Origin: Candidatus Roseilinea mizusawaensis
GTDB taxonomy: Bacteria; Chloroflexota; Anaerolineae; J036; Brachytrichaceae
Assembly: GCA_016841965.1 (NCBI GenBank)
Contig: JAEANN010000044.1
Span: 248,001-312,000 of the forward strand
Direction: 5' to 3'
Length of the DNA: 64,000 bases
The notes beneath the pieces were generated by a model. It was not told the origin of the DNA. It did no database searches and worked only from the letters and a program-made list of their open reading frames with translations. Within the stretch, counting starts at the first letter, position 1; every line of letters starts with the position of its first letter. Shown here in pieces: positions 51,906 to 62,604 of this stretch. The position numbers and the translations under genes are program-made.

Positions 51906-52724
51906 ATGCGAGTCTATGTAATGACCGATTTGGAAGGTGTGGCCGGCGTGTTGAACTTTGTCGATTGGTGTCTGCCCGAGTCGCGCTATTACGAACTGGC
52001 CAAAGAACTGCTCACGCGCGAAGTCAACGCGGCAATTGAAGGGTTTTTTGCCGGCGGCGCAACGCGCGTTCTGGTGGCCGATGGACATGGGGCCGGCGCC
52101 ATCAACCCGCTGTTGCTTGACTCGCGCGTAGAGTTGATGCGCGGGTTTGGCATGGGTTGGCCGTTCCTGCTCGATGAAGGATTCGATGTGGCGGCGTGGG
52201 TCGGCCAGCATGCCAAAGCCGGGGCCGGCTATGCCCACCTCGCGCATACACAATGGTTCAACTGGATCGATCTGTCGATCAACGGCGTCTCGATTGGCGA
52301 GTTTGGACAGTTGGCCATGTGCGCCAGTGAACTGAGTGTGCGGGCGATCTTTCTGTCTGGCGATCAAGCGGCTTGCGCCGAGGCGCAACAGCTTGTGCCC
52401 GGTATTGAAACCGTGAGTGTCAAGCGCGGCACAACGCCCGGCCCCGGTCCGCACGCCGGCGACGAACTGGACACAGCCTCTTATATGGCGCGCAACACTG
52501 GCGCGGTACATGTTCATCCTGAAGTGGCGCGCGCGATGATCCGCGCCGGCGCCGAGCGCGCCATTCGCCGCGCCCAACTGGAACGCTTTGGCTTGGTTGC
52601 GCTGACGCCACCCTTTGAGCGCGTAGCTGTCTTTCGCAGCGAGGCTGGCCAACCGCCGCGCGTCGATCGTCGCTATCATCCCTCCAGTGTGATCGGCGTG
52701 ATGAATTTGCCGTATAGCGAGTAG
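51906..52724 (+). CDS. M55-family D-aminopeptidase (DppA-like)
   Basis: 272 residues. The zinc ligands Asp and Glu are in MTDLEGVAGV, with DGHGAGAINP, GQHAKAGAGYAHLAHT and GEFGQLAMCASEL following. Family members release D-amino acids from peptides. ATG 51906 has GGAG in range; the frame is open upstream from 51894. It may recycle peptidoglycan-derived peptides. Confidence 0.9.
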   Translation: MRVYVMTDLEGVAGVLNFVDWCLPESRYYELAKELLTREVNAAIEGFFAGGATRVLVADGHGAGAINPLLLDSRVELMRGFGMGWPFLLDEGFDVAAWVGQHAKAGAGYAHLAHTQWFNWIDLSINGVSIGEFGQLAMCASELSVRAIFLSGDQAACAEAQQLVPGIETVSVKRGTTPGPGPHAGDELDTASYMARNTGAVHVHPEVARAMIRAGAERAIRRAQLERFGLVALTPPFERVAVFRSEAGQPPRVDRRYHPSSVIGVMNLPYSE

Positions 52725-52795
52725 GATTGCTGATAAAGAGCGCCGTGCCGACGCTCGTCTGCCGCGATCGTATACAGGGGAGCGCAGATACAGCC

Positions 52796-53821
52796 ATGCA
52801 TACCCATGTCCCTAACCCAATCACCCAGGTGCAACTTGACCGTCTGCGCCGCGCAGCGGGCGATGGCCCTGTGCTGATTCTCACCCACGATAACCCCGAC
52901 CCAGACGCGCTGGCGACCGGCCAAGGGCTGTCTGCCTTGTTGACCGCATGGGGCGTTCCAAACCGCATGGTGTATAGCGGTCTAGTGGCGCGGGCCGAAA
53001 ATCGCGCTATGCTCAATCGTCTGACGCCACAGTGGGAACACAGCGACACACTTGACTTTCTTGGTCAGTATCCGGCTATTGCGCTGGTGGATTCGCAACC
53101 CACTGCTGGGAACAACCGACTGCCTGCGCCGATGCTGCCCAGCATTGTGATTGACCATCACCATCCGCTGCGAGATACGATTCCTCAGGTGCAGTATGTC
53201 GATGTCCGGCCAGAGATTGGCGCGTCGGTTACGCTGATCTATCAGCACTTGCAGGCTGCCGGCCTGACGCCCGATCCCCTGCTGGCCACAGCGTTGTTCT
53301 ACGGCCTGAAGACCGATACCGAGGACTTGTTACGTGGGGCCACGCCGGCTGACGAAGCGGTGTATCTCGAATTGCTGGCGCGTGCCAATCGGTTGGAATT
53401 GATTCAGGTGGAGCATACCGGGCTGCCCCGCGATTACTTTCGCGCCTTCAGTCGCGGCCTGAATGCCGCCCGCGTGTACGGTCGCGCCGTGATTGCTGAA
53501 CTGGGCTTGATGGACCGGCCGGACCTGGCGGCGGAGATGGCCGATTTGTTGTTGCGGCTCGAAGGCGCGCACGCTGTGCTGTGCCTGGGCCAGCACGGCA
53601 ACGTCTTGCATCTATCGCTGCGCATCGAGTTCATGCAACAGGACGCCGGCCTGTTGATCCAGCAGATCATCGTGCCGCCCGGCAAGGCCGGCGGACACGG
53701 CACAGTTGCCGGCGGTCAAGTGCCGCTCCACGGCCAAGATGTGAACCACCTGATTGCTCACATCGAGCAGCGCTTTCTGCAAGCAACCGGGCAGGATAGC
53801 CCCGGCGAGCCGCTGTTATAG
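52796..53821 (+). CDS. DHH-family phosphoesterase (NrnA-like)
   Basis: 341 residues. The DHH motifs are THDNPDPDALA, VDSQP, and VIDHHHP, and the DHHA1 substrate domain has PPGKAGGHGTVAGGQV. Such proteins degrade short RNA, pAp or cyclic dinucleotide breakdown products. ATG 52796 is assumed; an in-frame TTG at 52727 is possible. Confidence 0.9.
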   Translation: MHTHVPNPITQVQLDRLRRAAGDGPVLILTHDNPDPDALATGQGLSALLTAWGVPNRMVYSGLVARAENRAMLNRLTPQWEHSDTLDFLGQYPAIALVDSQPTAGNNRLPAPMLPSIVIDHHHPLRDTIPQVQYVDVRPEIGASVTLIYQHLQAAGLTPDPLLATALFYGLKTDTEDLLRGATPADEAVYLELLARANRLELIQVEHTGLPRDYFRAFSRGLNAARVYGRAVIAELGLMDRPDLAAEMADLLLRLEGAHAVLCLGQHGNVLHLSLRIEFMQQDAGLLIQQIIVPPGKAGGHGTVAGGQVPLHGQDVNHLIAHIEQRFLQATGQDSPGEPLL

Positions 53822-53827
53822 CGCGGG

Positions 53828-53833
53828 TACAAT
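53828..53833 (+). promoter_or_regulatory. Candidate -10 box of the aldo/keto reductase gene
   Basis: TACAAT 26 nt before ATG 53860. No -35 is clear. Confidence 0.35.
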
Positions 53834-53859
53834 AAGTCAGGTCTTACAGATTGCTGGGC

Positions 53860-54810
53860 ATGCAAACACAACCGCTTGGATGGACAGGGCTGCCTTTTAC
53901 CCGCGTCGGTTTTGGCGCCTGGGCGATTGGTGGCGGCGACTGGAAGTTTGGCTGGGGCCCTCAGGATGATGACGACTCGATAGCAGCCATTCACCGCGCC
54001 ATCGATCTGGGCGTGAACTGGATCGATACGGCAGCCGTGTACGGCTTCGGCCACTCGGAGGAAGTGGTGGGGCGCGCGTTGAAGGGCTTGAGCCGGCGCC
54101 CCTTCATTGCCACCAAGTGCGGACGGGTGAAAGGGCCGGACGGCGCGCCTATGGCCCACTTGAAACGCGCCAGTGTGCTGGCCGAGCTGGACGCCAGCCT
54201 GAAGCGGCTCGGCGTGGATGTGATCGATCTGTATCAAATTCACTGGCCGCAGCCGGAGCAGGACATCGAAGAAGCCTGGGGCGCGATTGCCGACGCGGTG
54301 AAAGCCGGCAAAGTGCGCTACGCCGGCGTCTCGAACTTCAATGTGGCTCAGCTCCAGCGCATCCTGCCCATCCATCCTGTGGCATCGCTGCAGCCGCCCT
54401 ACAGCCTGTTGAGCCGCGACGTAGAGCGCGAGATTCTGCCGTTTTGCGCTGCGAACAATATCGGCGTGGTGGTGTACAGCCCGATGGTCAAGGGCTTGTT
54501 GAGCGGCAAGTGGACGCGCGAGCGCACCCAAGCGCTGCCGACCAACGATCATCGCCGCAACGATCCGCGCTTTATCGAGTCGCAGTTGTCGGCCAACCTG
54601 GCGCTGGTGGACAGGCTGCGCCCGATTGCACAGAAGCACGGTCGCACAGTGGGGCAATTGGCGATCGCATGGGTGTTGCGCCGGCCCGAAGTGACCTCGG
54701 CCATTGTCGGCGGGCGCAACGCAGCGCAGATGGAAGAGACGGCGCAGGCCGGCGACTTTGTGTTGCCCCCAGAGGACATCGCCGAGATCGAAAAGATTCT
54801 GGCCGGCTGA
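53860..54810 (+). CDS. Aldo/keto reductase
   Basis: 316 residues, a TIM-barrel NADPH-dependent reductase. Catalytic Asp and Tyr lie in NWIDTAAVYGFGHSEE, Lys in IATKCG and His in YQIHWPQPE. The C-terminal cofactor region has AIVGGRNAAQMEE. The substrate is unknown. ATG 53860 is preferred to a TTG at 53851. It follows DHH by 38 nt. Confidence 0.94.
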   Translation: MQTQPLGWTGLPFTRVGFGAWAIGGGDWKFGWGPQDDDDSIAAIHRAIDLGVNWIDTAAVYGFGHSEEVVGRALKGLSRRPFIATKCGRVKGPDGAPMAHLKRASVLAELDASLKRLGVDVIDLYQIHWPQPEQDIEEAWGAIADAVKAGKVRYAGVSNFNVAQLQRILPIHPVASLQPPYSLLSRDVEREILPFCAANNIGVVVYSPMVKGLLSGKWTRERTQALPTNDHRRNDPRFIESQLSANLALVDRLRPIAQKHGRTVGQLAIAWVLRRPEVTSAIVGGRNAAQMEETAQAGDFVLPPEDIAEIEKILAG

Positions 54811-54879
54811 GGCCGCAGGTCGGCGCGATGGGATTGCAATATCACAGCGCACTCAGCATTGATTCGAAGCTCCAGGCCG

Positions 54880-55263
54880 ATGAATAAACCGGTGTTGATC
54901 TACGACGGAGATTGTGGCATCTGTGGGCGGGTGGCCGATGTAGTGCGTCGGTTGGATCGTCGCGCACGCCTGGCGGTATTGCCCTGGCAGACGCCGGGGC
55001 TGCTTGAACAGACCGGCCTGACGCCGGCCCAATGCGCCGAAGCTGTGTGGGTGGTGTATCCCGATGGCCGGCAGTATCGGGCAGCCGCTGCCGCCAACCG
55101 GGCATTGCGCGAGCTGGGCGGTTTGTGGCGGGTGCTGTCGTGGCTCTACATTGTGCCGGGTATTCGCCAGACTGAAGATATCGCGTATCGCTGGGTGGCG
55201 CGCAATCGTCATCGCTTGCCGGGGGCTTCGCCGGCCTGCGCCACGCCGCAGAAGACCGATTGA
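54880..55263 (+). CDS. DCC-family thiol-disulfide oxidoreductase-like protein (DUF393)
   Basis: 127 residues. The DxDCxxC signature YDGDCGICGR starts the protein, and AVWVVYPDGRQYRAAAAANR is the second conserved block. It has a thioredoxin-like fold of unknown partner. ATG 54880 is chosen; the frame opens at 54859. Confidence 0.9.
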   Translation: MNKPVLIYDGDCGICGRVADVVRRLDRRARLAVLPWQTPGLLEQTGLTPAQCAEAVWVVYPDGRQYRAAAAANRALRELGGLWRVLSWLYIVPGIRQTEDIAYRWVARNRHRLPGASPACATPQKTD

Positions 55264-55272
55264 GCGCCAGCC

Positions 55273-56070
55273 CTATTCTTCTAGCGTCACCGTCACATCC
55301 AGCGGCCCCTGGCCTACTTCGACGTGACATTGCACGCAACCGCGCTGAACAGCAGCCGCATCCAGATAGCGCGGCGTCTCCAGGGAACGGTGAGTCTGGT
55401 GGCAGGTTGAGCATTGCACGCGGGTGTCATAGCGCAACAGGCCGGCCGCCATGACGGCTTGTGGGTCTGCGGCGTTGGGGGGGGGAATCAGGCGCGCGCC
55501 GTCCTTCCACAAAGCGTAGCTAAGCGGCAGCATATTGTGGGTGTGATTGTCCAGGCCGGCTACCAGCAACGTCTTCTGGTGGCAGGCCGCGCAGCCGTCG
55601 TTCGACAGGTGCGGCGCGCGCACGCGTAACTTTTCCACTGCCGGGTCGTTGCGCCCGACAAACCACTCGACCAGGTTGCGTAAACCCAACACTCGCTTAT
55701 CTACGGCATGGGCTGCACTGCCGTCGCCTTCGTGGCAGTTGATGCAGTGGATGGCATCGCCGGCCCCGCGAATTTGCTGATAGTGATAGCTGGACAGATC
55801 AATCGCCAATGCGCCGGCCAGTGCTGCGCTGGCGCGGTCGAAGTAGGTCTGTTCTGGCACAGTGTGACATCCGATGCAGAAGCTGTCTTCGCGCTCGGCC
55901 TGGCCGACGTAGAGCAGGCTGCCCAAGAAGCCAGCCAGTGCAGCCATGATGCCGAGCGCGGCCCATACCCGGCCCCAGCTCCGACGCGGCCGCCGCAACA
56001 ACGCGCCAATGTGACCCTCATCCGGCTCGTCGTAGTCAGGCAGTTCGTACTCGTCGGCGATGCGTTTCAT
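55273..56070 (-). CDS. Membrane-anchored pentaheme cytochrome c (NapC/NirT-like)
   Basis: 265 residues. One N-terminal transmembrane helix (WAALGIMAALAGFLGSLLYVG) anchors a periplasmic domain with five CxxCH sites: CIGCH, CINCH, CAACH, CSTCH, CVQCH. Extra His residues (HLSN, HTHN) may serve as distal ligands. It probably moves electrons from the quinol pool to an outer partner. No reductase genes are nearby. It starts 24 nt after lgt. Confidence 0.9.
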   Translation of the reverse strand: MKRIADEYELPDYDEPDEGHIGALLRRPRRSWGRVWAALGIMAALAGFLGSLLYVGQAEREDSFCIGCHTVPEQTYFDRASAALAGALAIDLSSYHYQQIRGAGDAIHCINCHEGDGSAAHAVDKRVLGLRNLVEWFVGRNDPAVEKLRVRAPHLSNDGCAACHQKTLLVAGLDNHTHNMLPLSYALWKDGARLIPPPNAADPQAVMAAGLLRYDTRVQCSTCHQTHRSLETPRYLDAAAVQRGCVQCHVEVGQGPLDVTVTLEE

Positions 56071-56094
56071 GGCGTCAGTCCCGCAGTGCGGCCA

Positions 56095-56958
56095 TCAACC
56101 GGCATGGCGGGCCAGGCTCAGCCGGGGCAGCACGGCGTGATTGACGAGCACGATCAGAGCTGCGGCGCTCATCAAGCCGATCGACACCCACACCGCCGTC
56201 GGCAGGGCGCCGATTGTCCACGCATCGGGCCGGAATAGTAGCTCGACCCATCCTCGCCCCACACCATACCAGAACAGATAGCCGGCCAAAATGTCGCCGT
56301 CGCGCAGGCGATTTTGGAAACGCCGGCCGGCCCACATCAGTAAGATGAAGCCGATGAAATTCCAGGCCGATTCGTAGAAGAACGTGGGATGGAAGCGCGT
56401 ATCGGGAGGGTAGGCGGCCAGGTCGGTGAAGTCGATCTTTCCTGTTTTGACCCGAAACTCTGGCGCGATGGTGATGCCCCACCAGGCTGAACCGGTTGGC
56501 CCGCCGTACAGCTCTTGGTTGGCGTAGTTGCCCCAGCGCCCAATAGCTTGCGCGATCAGCACGCCTGGTGTGACGATATCGAGCCAGCGCAGCAGCGCCA
56601 GCCGTCTGCGCCAGATGATGTAGATAATGCCGATCAATCCGCCGATCAACCCGCCAAAGATGCCCAGGCCGCCTCTCCAGATGGCGATGATTTCAATGGG
56701 ATTCTGGGAATAGTAGGCCCAACCGCTGCCGCTGCCGTCGTTGGGAGAGGAAAACACGTGGTACAACCGCGCACCAATCAGCCCCAGAAGGATGACGAGC
56801 AGCGCGCCATCCCACACAACATTGGGATCCTCGCCCCGGCGTTTGGCCTCCAGGCCGGCCAGGTAGGTGGCGAGCGTCATTCCCAGCGTGACAAAAATGC
56901 CATACCAGTGCACGGCCAGCGGGCCGATTTGTAGCGCGATGCGAGGGTCAGAAGCCAT
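56095..56958 (-). CDS. lgt: Prolipoprotein diacylglyceryl transferase
   Basis: 287 residues with about seven transmembrane segments. The Lgt signature IGRWGNYANQELYGGP is present, along with WYGIFVTLGM at the N-terminus. It adds diacylglycerol to the lipobox Cys of prelipoproteins; several candidates are in this window. TATAAT lies exactly 7 nt before the ATG, implying a leaderless mRNA. The gyrA stop lies just 20 nt upstream. Confidence 0.95.
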   Translation of the reverse strand: MASDPRIALQIGPLAVHWYGIFVTLGMTLATYLAGLEAKRRGEDPNVVWDGALLVILLGLIGARLYHVFSSPNDGSGSGWAYYSQNPIEIIAIWRGGLGIFGGLIGGLIGIIYIIWRRRLALLRWLDIVTPGVLIAQAIGRWGNYANQELYGGPTGSAWWGITIAPEFRVKTGKIDFTDLAAYPPDTRFHPTFFYESAWNFIGFILLMWAGRRFQNRLRDGDILAGYLFWYGVGRGWVELLFRPDAWTIGALPTAVWVSIGLMSAAALIVLVNHAVLPRLSLARHAG

Positions 56959-56965
56959 ACGCGGG

Positions 56966-56971
56966 ATTATA
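56966..56971 (-). promoter_or_regulatory. -10 box of lgt, 7 nt from ATG
   Basis: Perfect TATAAT on the minus strand, 7 nt before ATG 56958, in the 20-bp space after gyrA. No Shine-Dalgarno site and no good -35. Confidence 0.6.
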
Positions 56972-56978
56972 GCGACCC

Positions 56979-59609
56979 TTAATTGCTCATCACCAGCATC
57001 TTCACCAGGCGGTCGTTCGCGCTGAGTGCAATCGCTTCGTCGCCGCCGGCCGGCCGGCCGCGTCGTGTCAGGTGTTTGGCTTTGAGCGATTTGGCCGTGC
57101 CTTTCAGCGTGATGTACACAATTGTGTCGTCGCCGGCTGCCATGACCGCGTCGGCCACAGTGACATCGCGCGTCAGTTTGGCCGAGGTCACGCCTTTGCC
57201 GGCTCGCCCTTGCACGGGATACTCTTTCGCTGCCAGCCGCTTAGCCTTGCCGTCGGTGGTGGCCAACACCACATCCCGCTCTTTGTCTTTGGGGATGAGC
57301 GCTGCCATGGATATGACCATATCGCCCTCGGCCAGTTTGATGCCGACGACGCCGGTAGCCGGCAGACCCATCGGGCGCACTTCGTCCTGTTTGAAGCGAA
57401 TGGCCATGCCCTGCTGCGTGAACAATGCGATATCCTCGTCTCCGCGCGTCACTGCTACGCTGATGACCGAATCGCCTTCGTTCAGGCCGATGAGCGGGAA
57501 CACCGTGCCGGTTGCTCCCGGCAGCGCGCTTACCTCTGTCCGCTTGACCATGCCGGCGCTGGTCGCCAACACTACGAACCCTGTGCTGTCTGTGCGCGCC
57601 AGCGCAAACGCCCCGATCACATCGTCGCCCCCCGGAAAAGCAGAGGCGATTGCCCTCAGGTCTGCGCCGCCGCCTGTTGTGACATCCTCTGCCGGCAGAT
57701 TGGCCACCGACAGCACCACCGCTTTGCCCGACGCGCCAACCACATACACCAGATCCTTGGTCGTGCACTTCACAATCGCCGCCGGCATCATCTGGGCCGA
57801 GGCGGTGATCCGCACCGAATCGCTCACTCGGCCCACTTTGCCGTTCTGGCCGATGATGACTGCCACCTTCTCGTTCGGCAGCAATTCGTGCGTGGTCAAG
57901 ACCTGATCGGCGCTGACGCCCTTCTTCTTGGCATCGCCGATGATTGTGGTGCGTCGCGAGTCACCGAAGCGTTCCTTGAGACTCATCAGCTCCTCGCGGA
58001 TCACGCCCAGGATTTTGTTCGGGTGGGCCAGCAAATCTTCGAGGTATTTGATCAGCTTGCGCTTCTCGGCCAGCTCGTCTTCCAGTTTCTTGCGCTCCAG
58101 GGCGGCCAGCCGGCGCAACTGCATCTCCAGAATCGCGTTTGCCTGCGCTTCGGTGAACTTGAACTTGTGGATCAGGCCGTGTCGGGCGGTGTCGGTGTCG
58201 CGCGAAGCGCGGATCAAAGCGATGATCTCGTCGATGATGTCGAGCGCCTTGACCAGACCTTCGAGGATATGCGCGCGCTCTTTGGCCCGCAACAGATCGT
58301 GCTCGCTGCGCCGGCGCACGATTTCACGCCGGTGCTCGATGAACACGTGCAGCAGCCGGCGCAATGGCAGCACGCGCGGCTCGCCATCGACCAGCGCCAG
58401 CATGGTTACGCCGAACGTGCCTTTCATGGCCGTGTACTTGTACAGGCCGGCCAGCGTCTTGCGCGGGTCTTCGCCTTTCCCTACGTCGATGACGATGCGC
58501 ATGCCACGCCGGTCGCTCTCGTCGCGGATGTCGGTGATGCCGGGGATCTTTTCATCGCGCGCCAGTTCGGCGATGCGCTCGATCAAGGCCGACTTGTTCA
58601 CCTCGTAGGGCAGCTCGGTGACAATGATGTGCGTCTTGCCGCGCTGGCCTTCCTCGATGTGGGCTTTGGCTTGCACGATCAGCTTGCTGCGGCCGGTGGC
58701 GTACATCATGCGCAGGGCGTCGCCGCCCTCGACCTTGTCGTTGTAGCGGAAGACGATGCCGCCGGTGGGAAAGTCCGGCCCTTTGACGAACTTCAGCAAG
58801 TCATCGACATCCACCTCGACGTCGGGCAGTGGGTCATCCTGCGCCCAGCGTTTCTTGCTTTGCAGCATCTTGTCGATGATGAAAGCGGTCGCGTCGCAGA
58901 TCTCGGCCAGGTTGTGCGGCGGGATATTGGTCGCCATGCCCACGGCGATGCCGGTGGCCCCGTTGACGATGAGGTTGGGGACGGCTGCCGGCAGCACGGT
59001 CGGCTCCATCAATGTGCCGTCGAAGTTCTCCTGGAAATCGACCGTGTTCTTGTCGATGTCGGCCAGCATCTCCATCGACAGCTTGCTCAGGCGCGCTTCG
59101 GTGTAGCGCATGGCAGCCGGCGGGTCGCCGTCCACGCTGCCGAAGTTGCCTTGCCCATCGACCAGCAGGTAGCGCATTGAGAAGTCCTGCGCCATGCGCG
59201 CCATGGCGTCGTAGACGGATTGGTCGCCGTGAGGGTGATATTTGCCCAGCACATCGCCCACAATGCGGGCGCTCTTGCGGTAGGGCGAGTCGGCGCGCAG
59301 GCCGGTGTCGTGCATGACGAATAGAATGCGTCGCTGCACCGGCTTCAAGCCGTCGCGCGCATCGGGCAGCGCGCGAGACACGATCACGCTCATCGAGTAG
59401 GACAGATAGGCATCCTTCATCTGCGCGTCGATGTCCACCGGGCGGATGCGCCCAAACGGGCTGATCTCCAGGGTCATCTGCGCCGGTGACGCACGTCCAT
59501 TGCGAGGAATGCCGCTCGCGCCGTCTTTGCTACCCTTGCTTGCTGTTTCAGCCATGTGCGGCTTGTTTTCCCCATTTGCTGGCATTTTTGCCGACCGTTT
59601 TGACGCCAT
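56979..59609 (-). CDS. gyrA: DNA gyrase subunit A
   Basis: 876 residues. The catalytic Tyr is in [10 protein letters not shown], with [21 protein letters not shown] at the start of the breakage-reunion domain. The C-terminal pinwheel holds QGRAGKG, close to the gyrase-specific GyrA box QRRGGKG, so it is gyrase rather than topoisomerase IV. The quinolone pocket reads GDQSVYDAM, with Gln where E. coli has Ser83. An N-terminal tail of about 45 polar residues precedes the fold. ATG 59609 is chosen because AGGTG and a -10 box lie just upstream. Confidence 0.95.
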   Translation of the reverse strand: MASKRSAKMPANGENKPHMAETASKGSKDGASGIPRNGRASPAQMTLEISPFGRIRPVDIDAQMKDAYLSYSMSVIVSRALPDARDGLKPVQRRILFVMHDTGLRADSPYRKSARIVGDVLGKYHPHGDQSVYDAMARMAQDFSMRYLLVDGQGNFGSVDGDPPAAMRYTEARLSKLSMEMLADIDKNTVDFQENFDGTLMEPTVLPAAVPNLIVNGATGIAVGMATNIPPHNLAEICDATAFIIDKMLQSKKRWAQDDPLPDVEVDVDDLLKFVKGPDFPTGGIVFRYNDKVEGGDALRMMYATGRSKLIVQAKAHIEEGQRGKTHIIVTELPYEVNKSALIERIAELARDEKIPGITDIRDESDRRGMRIVIDVGKGEDPRKTLAGLYKYTAMKGTFGVTMLALVDGEPRVLPLRRLLHVFIEHRREIVRRRSEHDLLRAKERAHILEGLVKALDIIDEIIALIRASRDTDTARHGLIHKFKFTEAQANAILEMQLRRLAALERKKLEDELAEKRKLIKYLEDLLAHPNKILGVIREELMSLKERFGDSRRTTIIGDAKKKGVSADQVLTTHELLPNEKVAVIIGQNGKVGRVSDSVRITASAQMMPAAIVKCTTKDLVYVVGASGKAVVLSVANLPAEDVTTGGGADLRAIASAFPGGDDVIGAFALARTDSTGFVVLATSAGMVKRTEVSALPGATGTVFPLIGLNEGDSVISVAVTRGDEDIALFTQQGMAIRFKQDEVRPMGLPATGVVGIKLAEGDMVISMAALIPKDKERDVVLATTDGKAKRLAAKEYPVQGRAGKGVTSAKLTRDVTVADAVMAAGDDTIVYITLKGTAKSLKAKHLTRRGRPAGGDEAIALSANDRLVKMLVMSN

Positions 59610-59639
59610 TTGCACACCTGTTCTAGTTCGCTGCGAAGG

Positions 59640-59645
59640 ATTATA
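59640..59645 (-). promoter_or_regulatory. -10 box of gyrA
   Basis: TATAAT on the minus strand, 30 nt before ATG 59609. The predicted leader is about 24 nt and includes AGGTG. It lies in the divergent gyrA-clpB spacer. Confidence 0.55.
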
Positions 59646-59746
59646 AACGGGGATATCCAACATATCGCCAATCCGGCGTTAACATTCATCTGGCGCGAGC
59701 GTTGGACGATTCACCCAGATATGTAACCGTGAGGGGCAGGTGAGCC

Positions 59747-62335
59747 ATGAACTTGAATCAATACACTGAAAAAGCGCAGGAGGCCGTGCTGAGCGCGCAG
59801 CGTGTAGCCCAGGAATATGGCAACGCGCAAATTGAACCGGAACATTTGCTGCATGCCCTACTGGTGCAGGAAAGCGGCATCGTGCCACAGATCGTCACAC
59901 GCTTGGGCGTCAGCCCCGATTATCTCAGCAGCCTAACAGAGCGCGATATTCAGCGCAAGCCGAAGGTCAGCGGGTCAACCGGCACGGCTACGCTGTCGCG
60001 CGAGCTGAGCGCCGTGGCGCAGCGCGCGGAGAAGGAAGCCGAGCAGATGAGGGATGAGTATGTCAGCGCCGAGCATTTGCTGCTGGCGCTGGCTGATCCC
60101 GGCCCCGGCGTGCGCCCATTCCCCGCGCAACGCATCCTCAACGAGGCTGGCATTACCCGCGACGCCATCCTCAAAGCCCTGGTGCAGGTGCGCGGCAACC
60201 AGCGCGTCACCACGCAGCAACCCGAAGCGACGTACCAGGCGCTGGAAAAGTACGGCCGTGATCTGACACAGGCCGCTCAACAAGGCAAGCTCGACCCCGT
60301 CATCGGGCGTGATGAGGAGATTCGGCGCGTGATACAGATTTTGTCGCGCCGCACCAAGAACAACCCGGTGCTGATCGGCGAGCCGGGCGTGGGCAAGACT
60401 GCCATTGCCGAGGGGCTGGCGCAGCGCATCGTGCGCCGCGACGTGCCCGAAGGATTGAAGGACAAGCGCATCGTTTCGCTGGACATGGGCGCGCTGATCG
60501 CCGGCGCCAAGTATCGCGGCGAGTTTGAGGAGCGCCTGAAGGCCGTGCTGAAGGAAGTCACATCGAGCAACGGCAGGGTCATCCTATTCATCGACGAGTT
60601 GCACAACGTGGTGGGCGCCGGCAAGGCCGAGGGTGCCATGGACGCCGGCAACCTGCTCAAGCCGATGCTGGCGCGCGGTGAGCTGCATTGCATCGGCGCA
60701 ACCACGCTCGACGAGTATCGCAAGCACATCGAGAAGGACGCTGCCCTGGAGCGGCGCTTCCAGCCGGTGCTGGTTGACGAGCCGAGCGTCGAGGACACCA
60801 TCAGCATTCTGCGCGGTCTTAAGGAACGCTACGAGATTCACCACGGCGTGCGCATTCAGGACGCCGCAGTGATTGCGGCGGCCACGCTCAGCGCGCGCTA
60901 CATCAACGACCGCAAGCTGCCCGACAAGGCGATCGATCTGATCGACGAAGCCGCCAGCCGCGTGAAGATGGAGATCGACTCGAAGCCGACTGCGCTCGAT
61001 GAGATCGACCGGCGTGTGCTGCAACTGGAGATCGAGCGTGAGGCGCTGAAACGCGAGACCGACGAGGCCAGCCGCGAACGCCTGCAAAAGATCGAAGCCG
61101 AGATTGCCAGCGAGAAGGAAAAGGCCAACGCCCTGCGCGCACAGTGGGAAAGCGAGAAGGGCGCCATTCAAGCTGTGCGCGCCATCCGCGAGCAGATCGA
61201 GCAGGTCAATGTGCAGATCGAGCAGGCCGAGCGCGCCGCCGATCTGGGCAGGGCTGCCGAGTTGCGCTATGGCAGACTGCGCGAGTTGGAAGCGCAGGTG
61301 AAAGCGGCTCAGGCAAAGCTGGCCGACTTGCAGAAGGGCAATCCGCTCCTGAAAGAGGAAGTCGGCCCCGATGACATCGCCGGCGTTGTGTCGCGCTGGA
61401 CGGGCGTGCCGGTCAGCCGGATGCTGGAAGGCGAAATGCAGAAGCTCATCCACATGGAAGAGCGGTTGCAACAGCGCGTGGTGGGGCAGGACGACGCGCT
61501 GCGCACCGTGGCGAACGCAGTGCGCCGCGCGCGGGCCGGCCTGCAAGATCCCAACCGCCCGATCGGCTCCTTCATCTTCCTTGGCCCCACCGGCGTGGGC
61601 AAGACCGAGACTGCCCGCGCGCTGGCTGAATTCCTGTTCGACGACGAACACGCCATGATCCGCATCGACATGAGTGAGTATCAGGAAAAGCACACCGTAT
61701 CGCGGCTGATCGGCGCGCCGCCGGGCTATGTCGGCTATGAAGAAGGCGGACAATTGACCGAGGCCGTGCGGCGCAAGCCATATTCAGTGGTGTTGTTCGA
61801 CGAGATCGAGAAGGCGCACCCGGAGGTGTTCAACGTGTTGTTGCAGGTGCTGGACGATGGCCGACTGACCGATGGCCAGGGCCGCACCGTGAATTTCAAG
61901 AACACGGTGATCATCATGACCAGCAACCTGCTGAACGGGCCGGCCTTTGCCGGGTTCGACATTGCGCGCGCCAGCCGCGATGACCTTCTGCGCGAGTTGC
62001 AGAAGTTCTTCCGGCCTGAATTCCTGAACCGCATCGACGATATTGTGGTCTTCCACAGCCTGAACGAACAGCACCTGATGAAGATCGTGGACATCCAGTT
62101 GGCGCGGTTGAAGCAATTGCTGGCCGAGCGCAAGATCACGCTGCATGTCACCCAGGCAGCAAAGCGGCATCTGGCGCAGGCCGGTTGGGACCCGGCGTTC
62201 GGCGCGCGGCCGCTCAAACGCGCCATCCAGCGCGAACTGCAAGACCCGCTTTCGCTGGCCGTGCTGGAGGGCCGCTACCGCGAGGGCAGCGTTGTGACGG
62301 TGGACGCCGACGGCGACGCGCTGGTGTTGAAGTAG
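59747..62335 (+). CDS. clpB: ATP-dependent chaperone ClpB
   Basis: 862 residues, the normal ClpB length. The N-domain is a double Clp repeat (ending near residue 145). NBD1 has GEPGVGKT and [13 protein letters not shown]; a coiled-coil middle domain follows (about 405-530). NBD2 has GPTGVGKTE and [14 protein letters not shown]. It disaggregates proteins with DnaK. No IGL-type ClpP loop is visible, consistent with ClpB not ClpA/C. GGCAGGTGAGCC precedes the ATG. It is divergent from gyrA. Confidence 0.97.
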   Translation: MNLNQYTEKAQEAVLSAQRVAQEYGNAQIEPEHLLHALLVQESGIVPQIVTRLGVSPDYLSSLTERDIQRKPKVSGSTGTATLSRELSAVAQRAEKEAEQMRDEYVSAEHLLLALADPGPGVRPFPAQRILNEAGITRDAILKALVQVRGNQRVTTQQPEATYQALEKYGRDLTQAAQQGKLDPVIGRDEEIRRVIQILSRRTKNNPVLIGEPGVGKTAIAEGLAQRIVRRDVPEGLKDKRIVSLDMGALIAGAKYRGEFEERLKAVLKEVTSSNGRVILFIDELHNVVGAGKAEGAMDAGNLLKPMLARGELHCIGATTLDEYRKHIEKDAALERRFQPVLVDEPSVEDTISILRGLKERYEIHHGVRIQDAAVIAAATLSARYINDRKLPDKAIDLIDEAASRVKMEIDSKPTALDEIDRRVLQLEIEREALKRETDEASRERLQKIEAEIASEKEKANALRAQWESEKGAIQAVRAIREQIEQVNVQIEQAERAADLGRAAELRYGRLRELEAQVKAAQAKLADLQKGNPLLKEEVGPDDIAGVVSRWTGVPVSRMLEGEMQKLIHMEERLQQRVVGQDDALRTVANAVRRARAGLQDPNRPIGSFIFLGPTGVGKTETARALAEFLFDDEHAMIRIDMSEYQEKHTVSRLIGAPPGYVGYEEGGQLTEAVRRKPYSVVLFDEIEKAHPEVFNVLLQVLDDGRLTDGQGRTVNFKNTVIIMTSNLLNGPAFAGFDIARASRDDLLRELQKFFRPEFLNRIDDIVVFHSLNEQHLMKIVDIQLARLKQLLAERKITLHVTQAAKRHLAQAGWDPAFGARPLKRAIQRELQDPLSLAVLEGRYREGSVVTVDADGDALVLK

Positions 62336-62369
62336 GCGACGGCGCAAGCGCCGAATCGAACCAGCATCA

Positions 62370-62401
62370 AGCCCGGCAGCGCTGCGCTGCCGGGCTTTTT
62401 C
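62370..62401 (+). terminator. Intrinsic terminator after clpB
   Basis: AGCCCGGCAGCG (62370-62381) pairs perfectly with CGCTGCCGGGCT (62385-62396), loop of 3, followed by a T-run. Confidence 0.92.
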
Positions 62402-62604
62402 CATTGCTCAGCAGGGGCAATCGGCTGGCATCGTATGGCCGGCGCTGACCATGTGCGGCCATTGTCAGTGGAGCGCGCCCGATAGAAACGCGCCAATCCA
62501 GTTGCTGTTTGTGGTGCCCTGCAGACACAGCGCCGATCCATCGATTGCGTTGTGCGCGGGCAGGCCGCTCAGCGTTGGCTCATCCAGCAATGGTATGGTG
62601 AGTC

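Noticed and set aside
57072-59180. A 702-codon open frame on the plus strand opposite gyrA
   Set aside because: It lies entirely across the conserved gyrA gene, has no recognisable domain and is Gln/Arg/His-rich as expected of an antisense frame in GC-rich DNA.
59664-59746. CIRCE or other heat-shock operator before clpB
   Set aside because: I looked for the CIRCE inverted repeat and a sigma-32-like promoter in the gyrA-clpB spacer and saw neither.
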